Positions 1-7,267 of a stretch of 64,000 nt of DNA are shown piece by piece. A program made the translations under genes and the position numbers. Source of the stretch: WJMT01 sp964456985 (GTDB lineage: Bacteria > Acidobacteriota > Aminicenantia > Aminicenantales > Aminicenantaceae). The notes beneath the pieces are model-generated. The model made no database searches. It was not told the DNA's origin and was given only the letters and a program-made list of their open reading frames with translations. The first letter of the stretch is position 1; each line of letters opens with the position of its first letter. The stretch is taken from positions 1-64,000 of the forward strand of contig CAYWDH010000003.1 in the NCBI GenBank assembly GCA_964456985.1. The letters are read 5' to 3'.

Positions 1-398
1 GAATAAAGAAGGTCCTCACCCCTTTGCGGAGTCAAACTAGTTTGCTTTTGAGAAGAAGTAAAAATATTTTCAAAAAAGTCATGGAATGAAGACGAACCGA
101 ATGATGAATTATATCCTGAAAAATCAAATCCCTGAAATCCGGAAAAGCCCTGCTGATAGGCTTCTCCTCCTGCCGCTCTATCACCAACCACCCCGAATTG
201 GTCGTACTGTTTTCTTTTTTTGGGGTCCTTTAGTACTGAGTAGGCTTCCTGTATTTCTTTGAATTTATTTTCTGCTGATTTGTCTCCTGGATTCAGGTCA
301 GGATGGTATTTTCTTGCTAATTTGCGGTAACTTTTTTTTATATCAGCTACAGAAGCTTTCTTATCAACACCTAGGATCTTATAGTAATCTTTGGACAT
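1..398 (-). CDS. dnaJ: Chaperone protein DnaJ, N-terminal part (runs off left edge)
   Basis: The co-chaperone DnaJ/Hsp40 stimulates the ATPase of DnaK in the cytoplasm. The visible 132 residues begin with a J domain (MSKDYYKILGV) that contains the HPD tripeptide needed for DnaK contact, followed by the usual QYDQFG end of the J domain. A Gly/Phe/Ser-rich linker follows. The zinc-finger and C-terminal substrate-binding domains lie beyond the left edge. The ATG at 396-398 has an AAAGGT ribosome binding site. It lies 144 bases downstream of dnaK on the same strand, so the two are probably co-transcribed. The gap holds a perfect 12-base inverted repeat (TCCGGAACCGGA, 416-427) of unknown role. Confidence 0.95.
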   Translation of the reverse strand, partial: MSKDYYKILGVDKKASVADIKKSYRKLARKYHPDLNPGDKSAENKFKEIQEAYSVLKDPKKRKQYDQFGVVGDRAAGGEAYQQGFSGFQGFDFSGYNSSFGSSSFHDFFENIFTSSQKQTSLTPQRGEDLLY

Positions 399-542
399 GA
401 CAGACCTTTTTCATATCCGGAACCGGAAATGCCCTGCTTTTTCCTTTCTTTTATGGATGAGCAGGACAATCCCGATATTCCATTTATTTGAATTTCCCTC
501 AAAGAGCTCATAAAGCTGTTTATTGGGAAAACATCCTGTTAT

Positions 543-2486
543 TTATTTACTCTCTTTCTCTTCTTCGTCAACAACCTCAGCATCAATGACCTCTTCATCC
601 TCTTCGGATTTTTCCGATCTCTGTTCCTTTGCCTCTCCGCCTTGTCCTGCTTGATTCCCCGCACCTTCCGCCTGCTGGGGTCCCCCTGAGGCCTGCTGGT
701 ACATCATCTCTGTGATTTTATGAGAGGCTTGAGTGAGTATTTCCATTGATTTCTTTATGTGTTCGATATTGTCGCCCTCAATAGCTGACTTGGTGTTTTC
801 AATCTCAGCCTGTAATTTAGAGGCTTCATTCGGATCAATCTTATCCTTGTTTTCTCTTAATGTTTTTTCAAGATTATATACAAGGTTGTCTGCCTGATTT
901 TTTATATCTATCAGCTCTCTTCTTTTTTTGTCTTCATCAGAATGTTTTTCTGCATCTTTGACCATACGGTCGACTTCCTTTTCATCAAGGCCGCTGTGTC
1001 CTGTAATGGTAATGGCCTGTTCTTTCCCCGTTCCTTTGTCTTTTGCAGATACATGAAGAATTCCATCCGCATTGATATCAAAAGTCACTTCTATCTTAGG
1101 CACTCCTCTAGGAGCAGGAGGGATTCCATCCAGATGAAATCTTCCCAAGCTTCGATTGTCATTGGCCATTTCTCTTTCACCCTGAAGAACATGCACCTCA
1201 ACACTGGGTTGATTATCTGAAGCCGTAGAAAATATCTCTGCTTTTTTTGTGGGTATGGTGGTGTTTTTGGGAATCATCTTTGTAAAAACTCCGCCCAGCG
1301 TCTCTATTCCTAGTGTCAGTGGTGTGACATCCAGGAGAAGAACATCCTTAACATCCCCGGACATAACAGCTCCCTGAATAGCTGCACCTGTTGCCACCAC
1401 TTCATCCGGATTCACACCCTTGTGAGGGTCTTTTCCAAACAAATCTTTAACCAGCTCCTGGACTTTCGGAATCCTCGTTGAGCCTCCAACCAGAATAACT
1501 TCATTTATATCAGATGCTTTGACTCCGGCATCATCTAATGCCATTTTACACGGTTCGACAGTCCTATTGATTATGGAATCCATTAACTGTTCCAATTTGG
1601 AGCGTGTCAATTTGATAAGCAGATGTTTTGGGCCTGAGCTGTCAGCTGTTATGAAGGGAAGATTGACTTCTGTCTCCAAAGTGCTTGATAGCTCCATTTT
1701 CGCTTTTTCAGCAGCTTCTTTAAGCCTCTGAAGAGCCATTTTATCCTTGGTCAGATCGATACCTGATTCTTTCTTGAATTCCTTCACAAGCCAATCCTGA
1801 ACTACCTGGTCTATATCATCACCGCCGAGATGGGTATCGCCATTGGTTGACTTTACCTCTACAATGCCTTCACCGACTTCTAGAATAGATATATCAAATG
1901 TTCCTCCACCAAAATCATAAACAGCGATTGTCTGGTCGTTTTTCTTATCCATTCCATAAGCCAATGCAGCAGCCGTGGGCTCGTTAATGATTCTCTGTGC
2001 ATCAAGTCCCGCGATTTTAGCTGCATCTTTTGTTGCTTTTCTCTGGCTGTCATTAAAATAGGCGGGGACTGTAATAACTGCTTTTTTTATCTTTTCACCA
2101 AGAAAATCTTCCGCTGATTTTTTTAGTTTTGTCAGTATCATGGCTGATAATTCCGGCGGAGCGTATTTCTTTCCTTTAGCTTCTATTCTGACATCACCGT
2201 TTTGAGCCTGTGTTACTTTAAACGGGACCTGCTTTATTTCCGCTGATACCTCTTGAAACCTGCGTCCCATAAATCTTTTTACAGAATAAATGGTATCTTC
2301 AGGATTTGTAACCCGCTGTCTTTTTGCAACCTGTCCGACAAGCCTTTCTCCTTTGTCATTAAAGGCTATCACAGAAGGAGTGGTTCTCCCTCCTTCCTCA
2401 TTGGAAATGATCACAGGCTTATCACCTTCCATAACAGATACGACAGAATTTGTTGTTCCTAAGTCAATTCCTATTGTCTTTGGCAT
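543..2486 (-). CDS. dnaK: Chaperone protein DnaK (Hsp70)
   Basis: ATP-dependent Hsp70 chaperone, 647 residues, the usual bacterial length. It starts with the nucleotide-binding signature IGIDLGTTNS. It also has the second Hsp70 signature (IAVYDFGGGTFDISIL), the third (VILVGGSTRIPKVQELV), the substrate-binding beta domain and an acidic tail ending EEVIDAEVVDEEEKESK. The ATG at 2484-2486 is preceded by GGAGGTAATAA, a strong ribosome binding site. dnaJ follows downstream; grpE and hrcA are not in the window. A sigma70-type promoter lies about 90 bases upstream. I found no CIRCE-type inverted repeat in the leader, so heat-shock control through HrcA is not supported here. Confidence 0.98.
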   Translation of the reverse strand: MPKTIGIDLGTTNSVVSVMEGDKPVIISNEEGGRTTPSVIAFNDKGERLVGQVAKRQRVTNPEDTIYSVKRFMGRRFQEVSAEIKQVPFKVTQAQNGDVRIEAKGKKYAPPELSAMILTKLKKSAEDFLGEKIKKAVITVPAYFNDSQRKATKDAAKIAGLDAQRIINEPTAAALAYGMDKKNDQTIAVYDFGGGTFDISILEVGEGIVEVKSTNGDTHLGGDDIDQVVQDWLVKEFKKESGIDLTKDKMALQRLKEAAEKAKMELSSTLETEVNLPFITADSSGPKHLLIKLTRSKLEQLMDSIINRTVEPCKMALDDAGVKASDINEVILVGGSTRIPKVQELVKDLFGKDPHKGVNPDEVVATGAAIQGAVMSGDVKDVLLLDVTPLTLGIETLGGVFTKMIPKNTTIPTKKAEIFSTASDNQPSVEVHVLQGEREMANDNRSLGRFHLDGIPPAPRGVPKIEVTFDINADGILHVSAKDKGTGKEQAITITGHSGLDEKEVDRMVKDAEKHSDEDKKRRELIDIKNQADNLVYNLEKTLRENKDKIDPNEASKLQAEIENTKSAIEGDNIEHIKKSMEILTQASHKITEMMYQQASGGPQQAEGAGNQAGQGGEAKEQRSEKSEEDEEVIDAEVVDEEEKESK

Positions 2487-2507
2487 TTATTACCTCCAAG
2501 TTTCTAT

Positions 2508-2527
2508 CCTGAACTATTCATAAAAAA
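2508..2527 (-). repeat. Short intergenic repeat, copy in the dnaK leader
   Basis: The 20 bases CCTGAACTATTCATAAAAAA at 2508-2527 occur again exactly at 10838-10857. Read on the minus strand, both resemble the TATGAATAAGYCAGGTT motif found at 5348-5363 and 12389-12405. All copies are intergenic. Function unknown. Confidence 0.55.
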
Positions 2528-2578
2528 ACTTGTGAATAATCCAAGCTCATGCAATTGAATGAATCTATTTACATGTTT

Positions 2579-2607
2579 AATATAATATTTGAGTGTATTA
2601 ATGTCAA
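2579..2607 (-). promoter_or_regulatory. Predicted sigma70-type promoter of dnaK-dnaJ
   Basis: On the minus strand the -35 box is TTGACA (2602-2607), then a 17-base spacer and a -10 box TATATT (2579-2584). A very AT-rich stretch precedes the -35 box. Transcription should begin near 2572, giving a leader of about 85 bases that carries a copy of the repeat described at 2508-2527. Confidence 0.7.
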
Positions 2608-2661
2608 GTATTTTTATAAGATTATTATAATAAAAAGCCAGTTTTCTGAGCAGGATAGATG

Positions 2662-3741
2662 TTATCGGTGCAAAAAGCCTCTTTCGCTGTCTGTCTGGTC
2701 AGGGCTTTTCGTAGCGATCATTGACAGACCGAGCTCATCTGCCTTCTCAATGACGAGTTTATCGTTTATGGATCCAAGGGGAAAAACAATAGCTGTTATA
2801 CCGCTTTTTGCTGCGAGTTCCACAACATCGGAAAAAGGCATGAACGCATCGGATGCAAGAACACACTTATCCGAACCATATCCCCTTTTTGAGAGCCTGA
2901 TAGCATCTTCTGCTGCATCAATCCTGCTTCTCTGTCCTGATCCGATGCCGTGGACCTTATCTTTTTTCCCGATGATAACAGCATTTGATCGTGTAAAACA
3001 GGCCACATTCCAGTTTAAAACAGCAGCCTCTATCTCATCTGGGGTTGCTTTCCTTTTAGAGACAACTTCCATCCTGTCCCCTGATACGATCCTTGAATCA
3101 AATCTCTTTTGAATAAGAAGGCCGCCTGCTACTCTTTTGAATTCAGTGTTATTGTCTATACTGGGTTCATAAATGGAGGAGCCCATTTTAACGATCCGAA
3201 GAGGTTTTCTCGTTGAGAGGACCTCCAATGCTTTTTCTGTGAAATCAGGGGCGTATACAACTTCAATGACCCTCCCTTTTTCGATTATAATCTCAGCTAA
3301 TTCTTCAGTTATTTTGTAATTGAAGACATCAACACTTCCAAAATTGGATAAAGGGTCGCATTTCCATGCTTTTTTATACACTTCTTCCGGGTTGTCTCCC
3401 AATGCTACTCCACTCGGCATTTCATGCTTGATGAGCGCACATATCTTTTTGTCCTTATATATGGATGATAATTTTTTGACCAGCCGCTGGCCTACATCCA
3501 TATCACCTACATTGATATAACTCAGGCCTTTTGTGCCCTTTTTAAGAACCTCAAGTGTGGACATATTGGGTCCTGATGCGCCTTGCTCCTGATAAAAAGC
3601 AGCCGGATATCCTGGATTTTCTCCATACCTCATGGATTCTTTTTTTATGAAAAGTGTATCCCCCATATTTATTTTATCAGGAAATTCTTCCTTTACCTGT
3701 GTTCTGTACTGCTCTCTTGTTTTTTTATCAAATTTTTCCAT
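2662..3741 (-). CDS. Stand-alone AICAR transformylase (C-terminal half of PurH)
   Basis: Transfers a formyl group from 10-formyl-tetrahydrofolate to AICAR to give FAICAR, the ninth step of purine synthesis. At 359 residues it matches only the transformylase half of bifunctional PurH; the MGS-like IMP cyclohydrolase half is absent. Visible motifs are RYGENP (residues 38-43), the Lys-His pair in KHEMPSGVA (105-106), GSGQRSRIDAAEDA, and SDAFMPFSDVVELAAKSGI. The protein ends in TDSERGFLHR instead of the usual RHF(R/K)H tail, so the C-terminus diverges. It begins 3 bases after the PurO-like gene, with an AGGAGTG ribosome binding site. The neighbouring cyclohydrolase supplies the missing activity. 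Confidence 0.88.
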   Translation of the reverse strand: MEKFDKKTREQYRTQVKEEFPDKINMGDTLFIKKESMRYGENPGYPAAFYQEQGASGPNMSTLEVLKKGTKGLSYINVGDMDVGQRLVKKLSSIYKDKKICALIKHEMPSGVALGDNPEEVYKKAWKCDPLSNFGSVDVFNYKITEELAEIIIEKGRVIEVVYAPDFTEKALEVLSTRKPLRIVKMGSSIYEPSIDNNTEFKRVAGGLLIQKRFDSRIVSGDRMEVVSKRKATPDEIEAAVLNWNVACFTRSNAVIIGKKDKVHGIGSGQRSRIDAAEDAIRLSKRGYGSDKCVLASDAFMPFSDVVELAAKSGITAIVFPLGSINDKLVIEKADELGLSMIATKSPDQTDSERGFLHR

Positions 3742-3744
3742 CTC

Positions 3745-4482
3745 TTATCCACTCCTTTCTTGTCTGTTTATAATAACCACTTGGCTTTTTTTTAATTGAT
3801 ACTGCTGGGAAAAAACACATACCAGGGCTACTCTGAAGTCAGCTTGATTCGGACCCGGTCTCAGGAAATGATAGACAGAATGGGCTGTTTCATCAGCATT
3901 CTTGAATGGAAGGTCTATTGCCAAGGGTTCTCCCTTAAAAGAAGGCAGGGGGTCTGTGTTTTTACCTTCATAAGTTGAAATATATCTTCCCTTTCCCGGA
4001 ATTAAAGGAAACTCAAAAAAATTTTTTATTGAACTATTGTTTTCAGCCTTTTTTATAATGCACATCGCTGCTTTTTTACCGTTGTGCACACACCCGCTGA
4101 TTCTAGGAGTAAAGTTAGGGGCATCAGGCTCATAATCCCAAGATTCTAAAGATTCTGACAGAACCTGAATGGGATTACGTGAGGTCATAAGGCTCTTATG
4201 GATGTCATCGGTTTGTTTTCCATTGCTGACCGCTATCCCGGTACTGATCTGGATGGCAGGATATATGAGAAGGTCCCTGTCCCCTTTTTGAAGCTCTCTC
4301 TCATCCGTAGGTCTTACCAGTGCTTTTCCATGGATATACTCTATTTTCCTCGCCTGGCTGGATGAAGAACGTCCTGTCACAGCATAAAGAACAATGACAT
4401 GGCTATCTGAAACGTCCTTGCCTATTATGATGATTCTCCCCGGATACGGCATATTCTTAATCATTCTTTTGTGATCATTCAT
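3745..4482 (-). CDS. IMP cyclohydrolase, archaeal PurO-like family
   Basis: Predicted to close FAICAR to IMP, the last step of purine synthesis. The 245-residue protein has the PurO-family N-terminus YPGRIIIIGKD, followed by VTGRSSSSQAR, and the later segment DAPNFTPRISG. It is unrelated in fold to the cyclohydrolase half of PurH. It lies directly upstream of the stand-alone AICAR transformylase, so the pair together replaces PurH. The C-terminal KKSQVVIINRQERSG looks complete. PurO was first described in archaea; occasional bacterial use is known from general knowledge of the family. I assign it by motif and context. Confidence 0.82.
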   Translation of the reverse strand: MNDHKRMIKNMPYPGRIIIIGKDVSDSHVIVLYAVTGRSSSSQARKIEYIHGKALVRPTDERELQKGDRDLLIYPAIQISTGIAVSNGKQTDDIHKSLMTSRNPIQVLSESLESWDYEPDAPNFTPRISGCVHNGKKAAMCIIKKAENNSSIKNFFEFPLIPGKGRYISTYEGKNTDPLPSFKGEPLAIDLPFKNADETAHSVYHFLRPGPNQADFRVALVCVFSQQYQLKKSQVVIINRQERSG

Positions 4483-4587
4483 TTTTTTTGATTTTCATTT
4501 GTAAAAAAAATATCATAGTTCCGTTCAGATATCAATTGAATTATCAAGGTTTAAAAATAATAGGTTTTTTTGTAAAATTAAAACATA

Positions 4588-5319
4588 ATGAACAAATATA
4601 AACTTCCAATAAGAGCATACAAAAATCTGGAATTCTTGAACTCAAATGATGCAAGAGTCATAAGGATCTTAAGTGAGTACCTGGAACCTTTAAAAAGGCT
4701 CAGGGATTTCAAGATCAACAACACAGTCCTTTTCTTTGGTTCAGCAAGGATAAGTCCGGGGAAGAGTGATTCCGAACTCATTCCCTACTACAGGGAAGCG
4801 GAAGAACTGTCATTTAAGCTTGCCAAGTGGGCCATCGACTTAAGGAAAAAAGGTAAAAACTTTGTCATCTGCACCGGAGGCGGTGGGGGGTTTATGGAAG
4901 CAGCTAACAAAGGCGCATTCAGGGCCGGCGGAAAATCGATTGGAATGAACATATCTCTTCCTAAAGAACAGCATCCGAACCATTATATTTCTCCTGAACT
5001 CGGCTTTGAATTTCACTATTTTTTTATGCGTAAGTTCTGGCTTGCCTATAAGGCCAAAGCGATCGTTGCTTTCCCTGGTGGTTTTGGAACACTTGATGAA
5101 ATATTCGAAATTTTGACTCTTGTGCAGACTGAGAAAGTATGTAAGGATGACATTTATATAATGCTTTATGGAGAAGAGTACTGGAGAGAAATCATTGATT
5201 TTAAGGCTCTGGTCAAATACAAGACGATATCAAGAGAGGACCTGGACCTGTTTCATTTCTCTTCAGATCCAGAAGATGCTTTTCTCTCCCTAAAACAGGA
5301 CCTGATCAAACATTTATAA
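4588..5319 (+). CDS. LOG-family (TIGR00730-like) nucleoside monophosphate phosphoribohydrolase
   Basis: The 243-residue Rossmann-like protein has the LOG family hallmarks: FFGSARIS near residue 50, the GGGGGFMEAANKGAF loop (97-111) and PGGFGTLDE (163-171), which holds the catalytic Glu. Relatives split cytokinin-type or other nucleoside 5'-monophosphates into base and ribose 5-phosphate; in bacteria outside plant-associated groups they are often nucleotide-salvage enzymes of unknown substrate. They are often mislabelled lysine decarboxylase. The ATG has no Shine-Dalgarno sequence, and a TAAAAT box (4573-4578) sits 9 bases upstream, but I see no convincing -35. It is divergent from the PurO gene. 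Confidence 0.85.
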   Translation: MNKYKLPIRAYKNLEFLNSNDARVIRILSEYLEPLKRLRDFKINNTVLFFGSARISPGKSDSELIPYYREAEELSFKLAKWAIDLRKKGKNFVICTGGGGGFMEAANKGAFRAGGKSIGMNISLPKEQHPNHYISPELGFEFHYFFMRKFWLAYKAKAIVAFPGGFGTLDEIFEILTLVQTEKVCKDDIYIMLYGEEYWREIIDFKALVKYKTISREDLDLFHFSSDPEDAFLSLKQDLIKHL

Positions 5320-5321
5320 TT

Positions 5322-5363
5322 AACCTGAATGATGACACAATTTTCTTATGAATAAGTCAGGTT
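5322..5363. repeat. Intergenic inverted repeat with the TATGAATAAGTCAGGTT motif
   Basis: AACCTGA at 5322-5328 is complementary to TCAGGTT at 5357-5363, and the right half belongs to the dispersed motif TATGAATAAGTCAGGTT. It starts 2 bases after the LOG stop codon. It could fold as a long-loop hairpin, but no T-run follows, so a classical terminator is unlikely. Confidence 0.5.
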
Positions 5364-5438
5364 ATCTGAGTTTATTTCAAATTTCACCTCAAAAGGTGAT
5401 TGATTCACACACATTATTTTGAAAAACTGATTAAAGAC

Positions 5439-6089
5439 ATGAACCAAAGAAGGAAGATGCCCGTTGTTTTTATGCTTTTGGTTTGGACGATGATTTTCTT
5501 ATCTTCCTGCAGCCGGAATCAGTATAGAACCACTCCTACTGTCATAACGGGCCGTGCTTCCTGGTATGGACCTAAGTTTCACGGAAAACCCACTTCCAGT
5601 CATGAGATCTTTGACATGTATGATATGACAGCCGCACATAAGACCCTTCCTTTTGGAACCTATGTTATGGTCACAAATCTTGACAATGGCAGGTCCGTAA
5701 AAGTTAGGATAAACGACAGGGGTCCTTTTATCAGGGGAAGAGTGATCGACCTTTCCTATGCTGCAGCAAAGGTTCTGGGCATGGTCGGAACGGGTGTGGT
5801 GCCTGTCCGTATTGAGATTCTTTCTGATATTTCCGTTGATACTGATATGCCGATGTTTGCGGTCCAGGTGGGAGCGTTCGTGGTCAAAGAGAATGCACAG
5901 AGCTTAAAGTCTATTCTGGATAAAAAATACAATAATGTCCATATATCCCAATTTAAAACACCAAACAAAGTATATTATAGGGTCAGACTGTATTTTGATT
6001 CCAGAAGCGCAGCGCTCAAGACAGCAAAGGAGTTACAGGAGCTGAGGTTTGATGTGTTTATTGTGGAGTATCAGGATAACGGTTTTTAA
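5439..6089 (+). CDS. rlpA: RlpA-family septal lytic transglycosylase lipoprotein with SPOR domain
   Basis: A periplasmic lipoprotein that, in studied relatives, cleaves denuded peptidoglycan glycan strands at the septum. Starting at the ATG at 5439, the protein has 216 residues with a basic N-terminus (MNQRRK), a hydrophobic stretch and a lipobox LSSC (Cys24). A double-psi beta-barrel domain follows (GRASWYGPKFHGKPTSS through RINDRGPF...GRVIDLS), then a C-terminal SPOR domain beginning MFAVQVGAFV, which binds septal peptidoglycan. An upstream TTG at 5400 is in frame but would bury the signal peptide. No strong ribosome binding site precedes 5439; a third candidate ATG at 5457 would lose the basic n-region. 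Confidence 0.9.
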   Translation: MNQRRKMPVVFMLLVWTMIFLSSCSRNQYRTTPTVITGRASWYGPKFHGKPTSSHEIFDMYDMTAAHKTLPFGTYVMVTNLDNGRSVKVRINDRGPFIRGRVIDLSYAAAKVLGMVGTGVVPVRIEILSDISVDTDMPMFAVQVGAFVVKENAQSLKSILDKKYNNVHISQFKTPNKVYYRVRLYFDSRSAALKTAKELQELRFDVFIVEYQDNGF

Positions 6090-6114
6090 AATAAATTTCT
6101 TTACAAACAGATCT

Positions 6115-7164
6115 TTATTTTTCGTAAAGAAAAGCGCATTCTCTGAGTCTGTTTTCTTTTCCATCATGAACAGCAAACCGCTTTCCTTTCCACATGGAAG
6201 CAGCGGCATACTCACCTTTTTTATTGACGGCATAAAAACTCAAACCGAACCTCGGACGCCCGTTCTCGTCGATATGTTCCGGCCATAACTTGGCCTTCTC
6301 TGATATTCTGATGAGGGCTTTTATACATGCTTCCTCGGGAGAATGGCCCTGGCGCATGAATTCCACAACCGCATTGCTTCCGCAAGTAAGGATGTTCGCT
6401 TCCCCAAGCCCGGTAGACCCGGCAGCACCTATGTCGTTATCAACATACAATCCGGCTCCGATGATCGGGGAGTCACCCACTCTTCCCGGTATTTTAAAGA
6501 AAAAACCACTGGTGGTTGTAACACCGGCCAGATCTCCTTTTTCATTGAGCGCACAGCAGTTTATGGTTCCATGAGAATCCAGAACAGAACGCAGCTCATC
6601 ATCTGTGTTTTCGGATACGGGCGGATACCAGAAATCCGAATCCGAGAGCATCTCTTTCCTTCTCAACCATATTCTTCTTGCTTTATCAGTGAGAAGATTT
6701 TCCTGTTTAAAGCCATGGCTTTTCGCAAATCGAAGCGCTCCTTCTCCTACGATAAGGGCATGGGCGGTCCTTTCCATAACCAGTTTGGCGACCTTTGAAG
6801 GATTCTTTATGCCTCTCAGACTTGCCACAGCTCCTGCATTATGAGTAGGGCCGTGCATAACCGATGAATCCAGTTCAACCACTCCGTCTTCATTAGGAAG
6901 CCCTCCGTACCCAACTGATATATCCTCCGGATCATTTTCAATAATATTTACACCGGCTATCACGGCATCCAGGGGATCGTTCCCTTCGGAAATCATGTTC
7001 ATGGCTTTTTCAGTAGCTCTTAATCCGTTTGCACTGGATATGACAACCGGTCTGCTCTCTTTTCTTTCCTGCGGAATGATCTTTTTTGTTATAGGAATGA
7101 ACGAAGCGGCACTGAAGCCTAATCCAGCCTTTATGAATTTTCTACGAGATATACTGTGAGTCAT
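6115..7164 (-). CDS. Tat-exported N4-(beta-N-acetylglucosaminyl)-L-asparaginase
   Basis: An Ntn-hydrolase that splits the GlcNAc-Asn bond of N-glycopeptides. The 349-residue protein opens with a Tat-type leader (SRRKFIKAGLGFSAASF). It has the autoprocessing site HGT-INC with predicted nucleophile Thr200, followed by the family block TTTSGFFFKIPGRVGDSPIIGAGLYVDN split over residues 216-243, and GEANILTCG. After self-cleavage the two chains would be about 199 and 150 residues, of which the first includes the leader. AAAGGAGAT lies 7 bases before the ATG. It is divergent from the MFS gene and convergent with rlpA. The neighbouring GH63 enzyme and Tat-exported PLP protein suggest an extracytoplasmic glycoprotein-degradation block. 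Confidence 0.92.
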   Translation of the reverse strand: MTHSISRRKFIKAGLGFSAASFIPITKKIIPQERKESRPVVISSANGLRATEKAMNMISEGNDPLDAVIAGVNIIENDPEDISVGYGGLPNEDGVVELDSSVMHGPTHNAGAVASLRGIKNPSKVAKLVMERTAHALIVGEGALRFAKSHGFKQENLLTDKARRIWLRRKEMLSDSDFWYPPVSENTDDELRSVLDSHGTINCCALNEKGDLAGVTTTSGFFFKIPGRVGDSPIIGAGLYVDNDIGAAGSTGLGEANILTCGSNAVVEFMRQGHSPEEACIKALIRISEKAKLWPEHIDENGRPRFGLSFYAVNKKGEYAAASMWKGKRFAVHDGKENRLRECAFLYEK

Positions 7165-7224
7165 ATTCTCTATCTCCTTTCTTTTTTCAAATTACTTTAT
7201 TTGCTGTTTATTTTCAATCCTGGT

Positions 7225-7253
7225 TTGACAGGCTATTCATAGTTTAGTATAAG
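7225..7253 (+). promoter_or_regulatory. Predicted promoter of the MFS transporter gene (very short leader)
   Basis: The -35 box is TTGACA (7225-7230), the spacer is 17 bases and the -10 box is TATAAG (7248-7253). Only 14 bases separate the -10 box from the ATG at 7268. Transcription should begin near 7260, leaving a leader of about 8 bases with no Shine-Dalgarno sequence. Confidence 0.65.
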
Positions 7254-7267
7254 GTTTTTTTCAGACA

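Noticed and set aside
2487..2660. CIRCE/HrcA operator before dnaK
   Set aside because: No TTAGCACTC-N9-GAGTGCTAA-like inverted repeat is present; only a sigma70-type promoter and an intergenic repeat are seen.
2549..3112. 187-codon open frame on the plus strand opposite the AICAR transformylase
   Set aside because: It lies antisense to a gene with clear family motifs, has no recognisable domain and no ribosome binding site.
5400..5441. TTG start at 5400 for RlpA
   Set aside because: It would add 13 residues before the signal peptide; the ATG at 5439 gives a basic n-region and a normal lipoprotein leader.
6343..6798. 151-codon open frame opposite the glycosylasparaginase
   Set aside because: Antisense shadow of a well-conserved enzyme with no motif of its own.
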